From the NCBI RefSeq assembly GCF_040147005.1, contig NZ_JAMSHO010000001.1, positions 3,534,001 through 3,598,000 on the forward strand: a stretch of DNA of 64,000 nt. The letters run 5' to 3'. Positions 62,840 to 64,000 of this stretch are shown here, piece by piece. The notes beneath the pieces were generated by a model. The model was given only the letters and a program-made list of their open reading frames with translations. It made no database searches and was not told where the DNA came from. Source of the DNA: Halomonas sp. H10-9-1 (GTDB lineage Bacteria > Pseudomonadota > Gammaproteobacteria > Pseudomonadales > Halomonadaceae). The position numbers and the translations under genes are program-made. Every line of letters starts with the position of its first letter. The first letter of the stretch is position 1.

Positions 62840-63354
62840 GTAAGAAAAACAAGTTCCGGCGTTACCCGCTGCGCACCACAACAACAACGCAAACAACGTA
62901 GCCCGGGTGACACAGGTCCGCCGCCACAACAATAATTCTGGCGGGCCGCGCCAAGACGGCACCGAGTCTAACAACAACAGCATTGAGTGCCCGGCCCCTC
63001 GGTCCATAACAACAACAACAACAACAACAGCAACAATTCGAGGCACCGGAAGAGATAGGACGCGACGCGCCAGCCACGCCCATAACAAGAACAGCGGGCA
63101 AGCGAGGCGCACCCCCGGAAACAACACCAATACGCCGGGGGAAGGCAAATTCATTGCCGTCGTGGTTGGATTATTGTTTTGAATACGAGGCGGTCACCAC
63201 CAGGAGCGCCAACAAGGATAACAACACTGCTTGCCTGAACCACTCCTTGGTGACTGTGGTGCGTATTCAAGGCGATGTGCCATCACGAAGAAGAACCAGC
63301 AGCACGGACGCTGCATCGTTGCTTAGGGGGGAGGCCAGCGGCCTCCCCCTTTTA
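62840..63354 (+). ncRNA. crcZ: CrcZ-type small RNA (Hfq/Crc-sequestering, CA-rich)
   Basis: The region between cbrB and pcnB has no convincing gene but is full of A-rich motifs of the AAYAAYAA kind: AACAACAA at 62880 and 62970, AACAATAA at 62928, seven AAC in a row at 63008-63028, AACAAGAA at 63084, and further ones near 63119 and 63211-63226. They sit between GC-rich, hairpin-prone stretches. It starts at the sigma-54 promoter and ends at the terminator 63327-63354, about 515 bases. CrcZ occupies the same place in Pseudomonas (about 407 bases) and relieves catabolite repression by binding Hfq/Crc. The start is predicted from the promoter. Confidence 0.88.
63327..63354 (+). terminator. Terminator of the CrcZ-like RNA
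   Basis: A 10-bp perfect stem (gggggaggcc / ggcctccccc) with an AGC loop is followed by TTTT. It lies about 115 bp before pcnB. Confidence 0.92.
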
Positions 63355-63468
63355 CGTGTGGCCGCCTGACAGGTCCCGGCGCTATGCAAGCCTACGGGGG
63401 TCCGCTACACTCAACGCTTTTACGCGCTTTCCAAGCGCCTTTTCCGCCTTGCGAGTCGATATCGCCGC

Positions 63469-64000
63469 ATGTTCAAAGGATTTACCCGTTTTCTGCAGAG
63501 CCCCGGCGAGAGCCTGAAGTCGCTGTTCGGCACCGAGGTCGCCGCTGGCGTGCCCGAGGTCCGCGTCATTCCCCGCCAGGAGCACCCGGTATCGCGCCAG
63601 CACTTCAGCGATGCCGCCCTCAAGGTCCTCTATCGACTCCACAACGCCGGTTTCGAGGCCTACCTGGTCGGTGGCTGCATCCGTGACTCTCTGCTGGGGC
63701 GCATGCCCAAGGACTTCGATGTGGCCACCGACGCCACGCCGGAGGAAGTGAAGGAGCTATTCCGCAACTCGCGAATCATCGGCCGCCGCTTCCGCATCGT
63801 CCACGTGCGCTTCGGCCGCGAGGTGATCGAGGTCACCACCTTCCGCGGCAAGCCCGGTGACGATCACGCCGACCATATCGCCCAGCAGTCCGACGACGGC
63901 CTACTGCTGCGTGACAACGTCTGGGGCAACATCCAGGAAGACGCCCTGCGCCGCGACTTCACCATCAACGCCCTCTATTACAACATCGCCGACTTCTCGA
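63469..64000 (+). CDS. pcnB: Poly(A) polymerase I (5' part; runs off the right edge)
   Basis: The 177 visible residues match the nucleotidyltransferase head of PcnB: VRVIPRQEHPVSRQHFSDAALKVLYRLHNAGFEAYLVGGCIRDSLLGRMPKDFDVATDATPEEV-type sequence. The GG loop and the DxD (DFD) metal-binding pair are present, followed by GRRFRIVHV and DALRRDFTINALYY. PcnB adds poly(A) tails that promote RNA decay. The start at 63469 gives an N-terminus similar to that of E. coli PcnB. The remainder of the gene is outside the window. Confidence 0.93.
   Translation, partial: MFKGFTRFLQSPGESLKSLFGTEVAAGVPEVRVIPRQEHPVSRQHFSDAALKVLYRLHNAGFEAYLVGGCIRDSLLGRMPKDFDVATDATPEEVKELFRNSRIIGRRFRIVHVRFGREVIEVTTFRGKPGDDHADHIAQQSDDGLLLRDNVWGNIQEDALRRDFTINALYYNIADFS

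Noticed and set aside
63008..63028. (AAC)7 tract considered as a possible microsatellite or CRISPR-like repeat
   Set aside because: The units are only 3 bases with no spacers, and the tract lies within a series of Hfq-type CA motifs, so it is better explained as part of the sRNA.
62907..63182. Asn/Thr-rich small frame within the CrcZ-like region
   Set aside because: The translation is a by-product of AAC repeats (Asn and Thr runs). The sigma-54 promoter, motif spacing and terminator fit an untranslated RNA better.

Overview
The window is a GC-rich gammaproteobacterial chromosome segment. I infer a Halomonas-like organism (Halomonadaceae). The gene order recalls Pseudomonas in several blocks: trkA-rsmB-fmt-def facing a LysM gene-dprA-tsaC-hemF-aroE; metX-metW-yggT-proC-yggS facing pilT-pilU; and sfsA-aminotransferase-dksA-gluQ-cbrA-cbrB-sRNA-pcnB. 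This rests on gene content and motifs read by eye; no database search was possible.

Layout. 1-579 is the 5' part of a DUF815 ATPase (minus). About 685-3424 is an IS110/IS1111-type element whose transposase gene is split by a complete 1329-bp ISL3-family element with an 8-bp target duplication. 3608-17766 holds housekeeping genes: an M48 lipoprotein protease, aroE, hemF, tsaC, dprA, a LysM protein, def, fmt, rsmB, a dodecin, the Trk potassium system, a TraB-family protein and tapT. 17836-29121 holds a sirtuin, a HAD phosphatase, a GT4 glycosyltransferase, a SpoIIAA-like protein, aceK, a cation diffusion facilitator, truC, tcdA, a DUF1653 gene, bfr/bfd with a probable Fur site, an RDD membrane protein and lptG. 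lptF (29118-30200) faces pepA-ilvE-holC-valS (30337-36495).

A complete rRNA operon lies on the minus strand: promoters at 42453-42321, then 16S, tRNA-Ile, tRNA-Ala, 23S, 5S and a terminator at 36642. Its 23S gene has an enlarged helix-45 region, and its 16S-23S spacer carries a decayed tRNA-Ile copy. tyrS lies upstream of it, facing anmK. Next come pilU/pilT facing yggS-proC-yggT-metX-metW-DUF4426. Two different IS elements (IS5 family and IS1182 family) sit in tandem at a CTAG that overlaps the DUF4426 stop codon.

The most informative part is the right end (56553-64000): dksA, gluQ, a small membrane gene like cbrX, cbrA, cbrB, a sigma-54 promoter, a long CA-motif-rich RNA ending in a strong terminator, then pcnB. 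I interpret the RNA as a CrcZ-type Hfq/Crc-sequestering sRNA controlled by CbrAB (carbon catabolite repression). It is longer than the Pseudomonas CrcZ. Between cbrX and cbrA a diverged ~94-bp tandem duplication has created an extra 34-codon reading frame with the same overlapping stop/start junction.

No CRISPR array, prophage or defence island was seen. The unusual content is the nested and tandem IS elements, oddities of the rRNA operon, the cbrX duplication and the CrcZ-like RNA.
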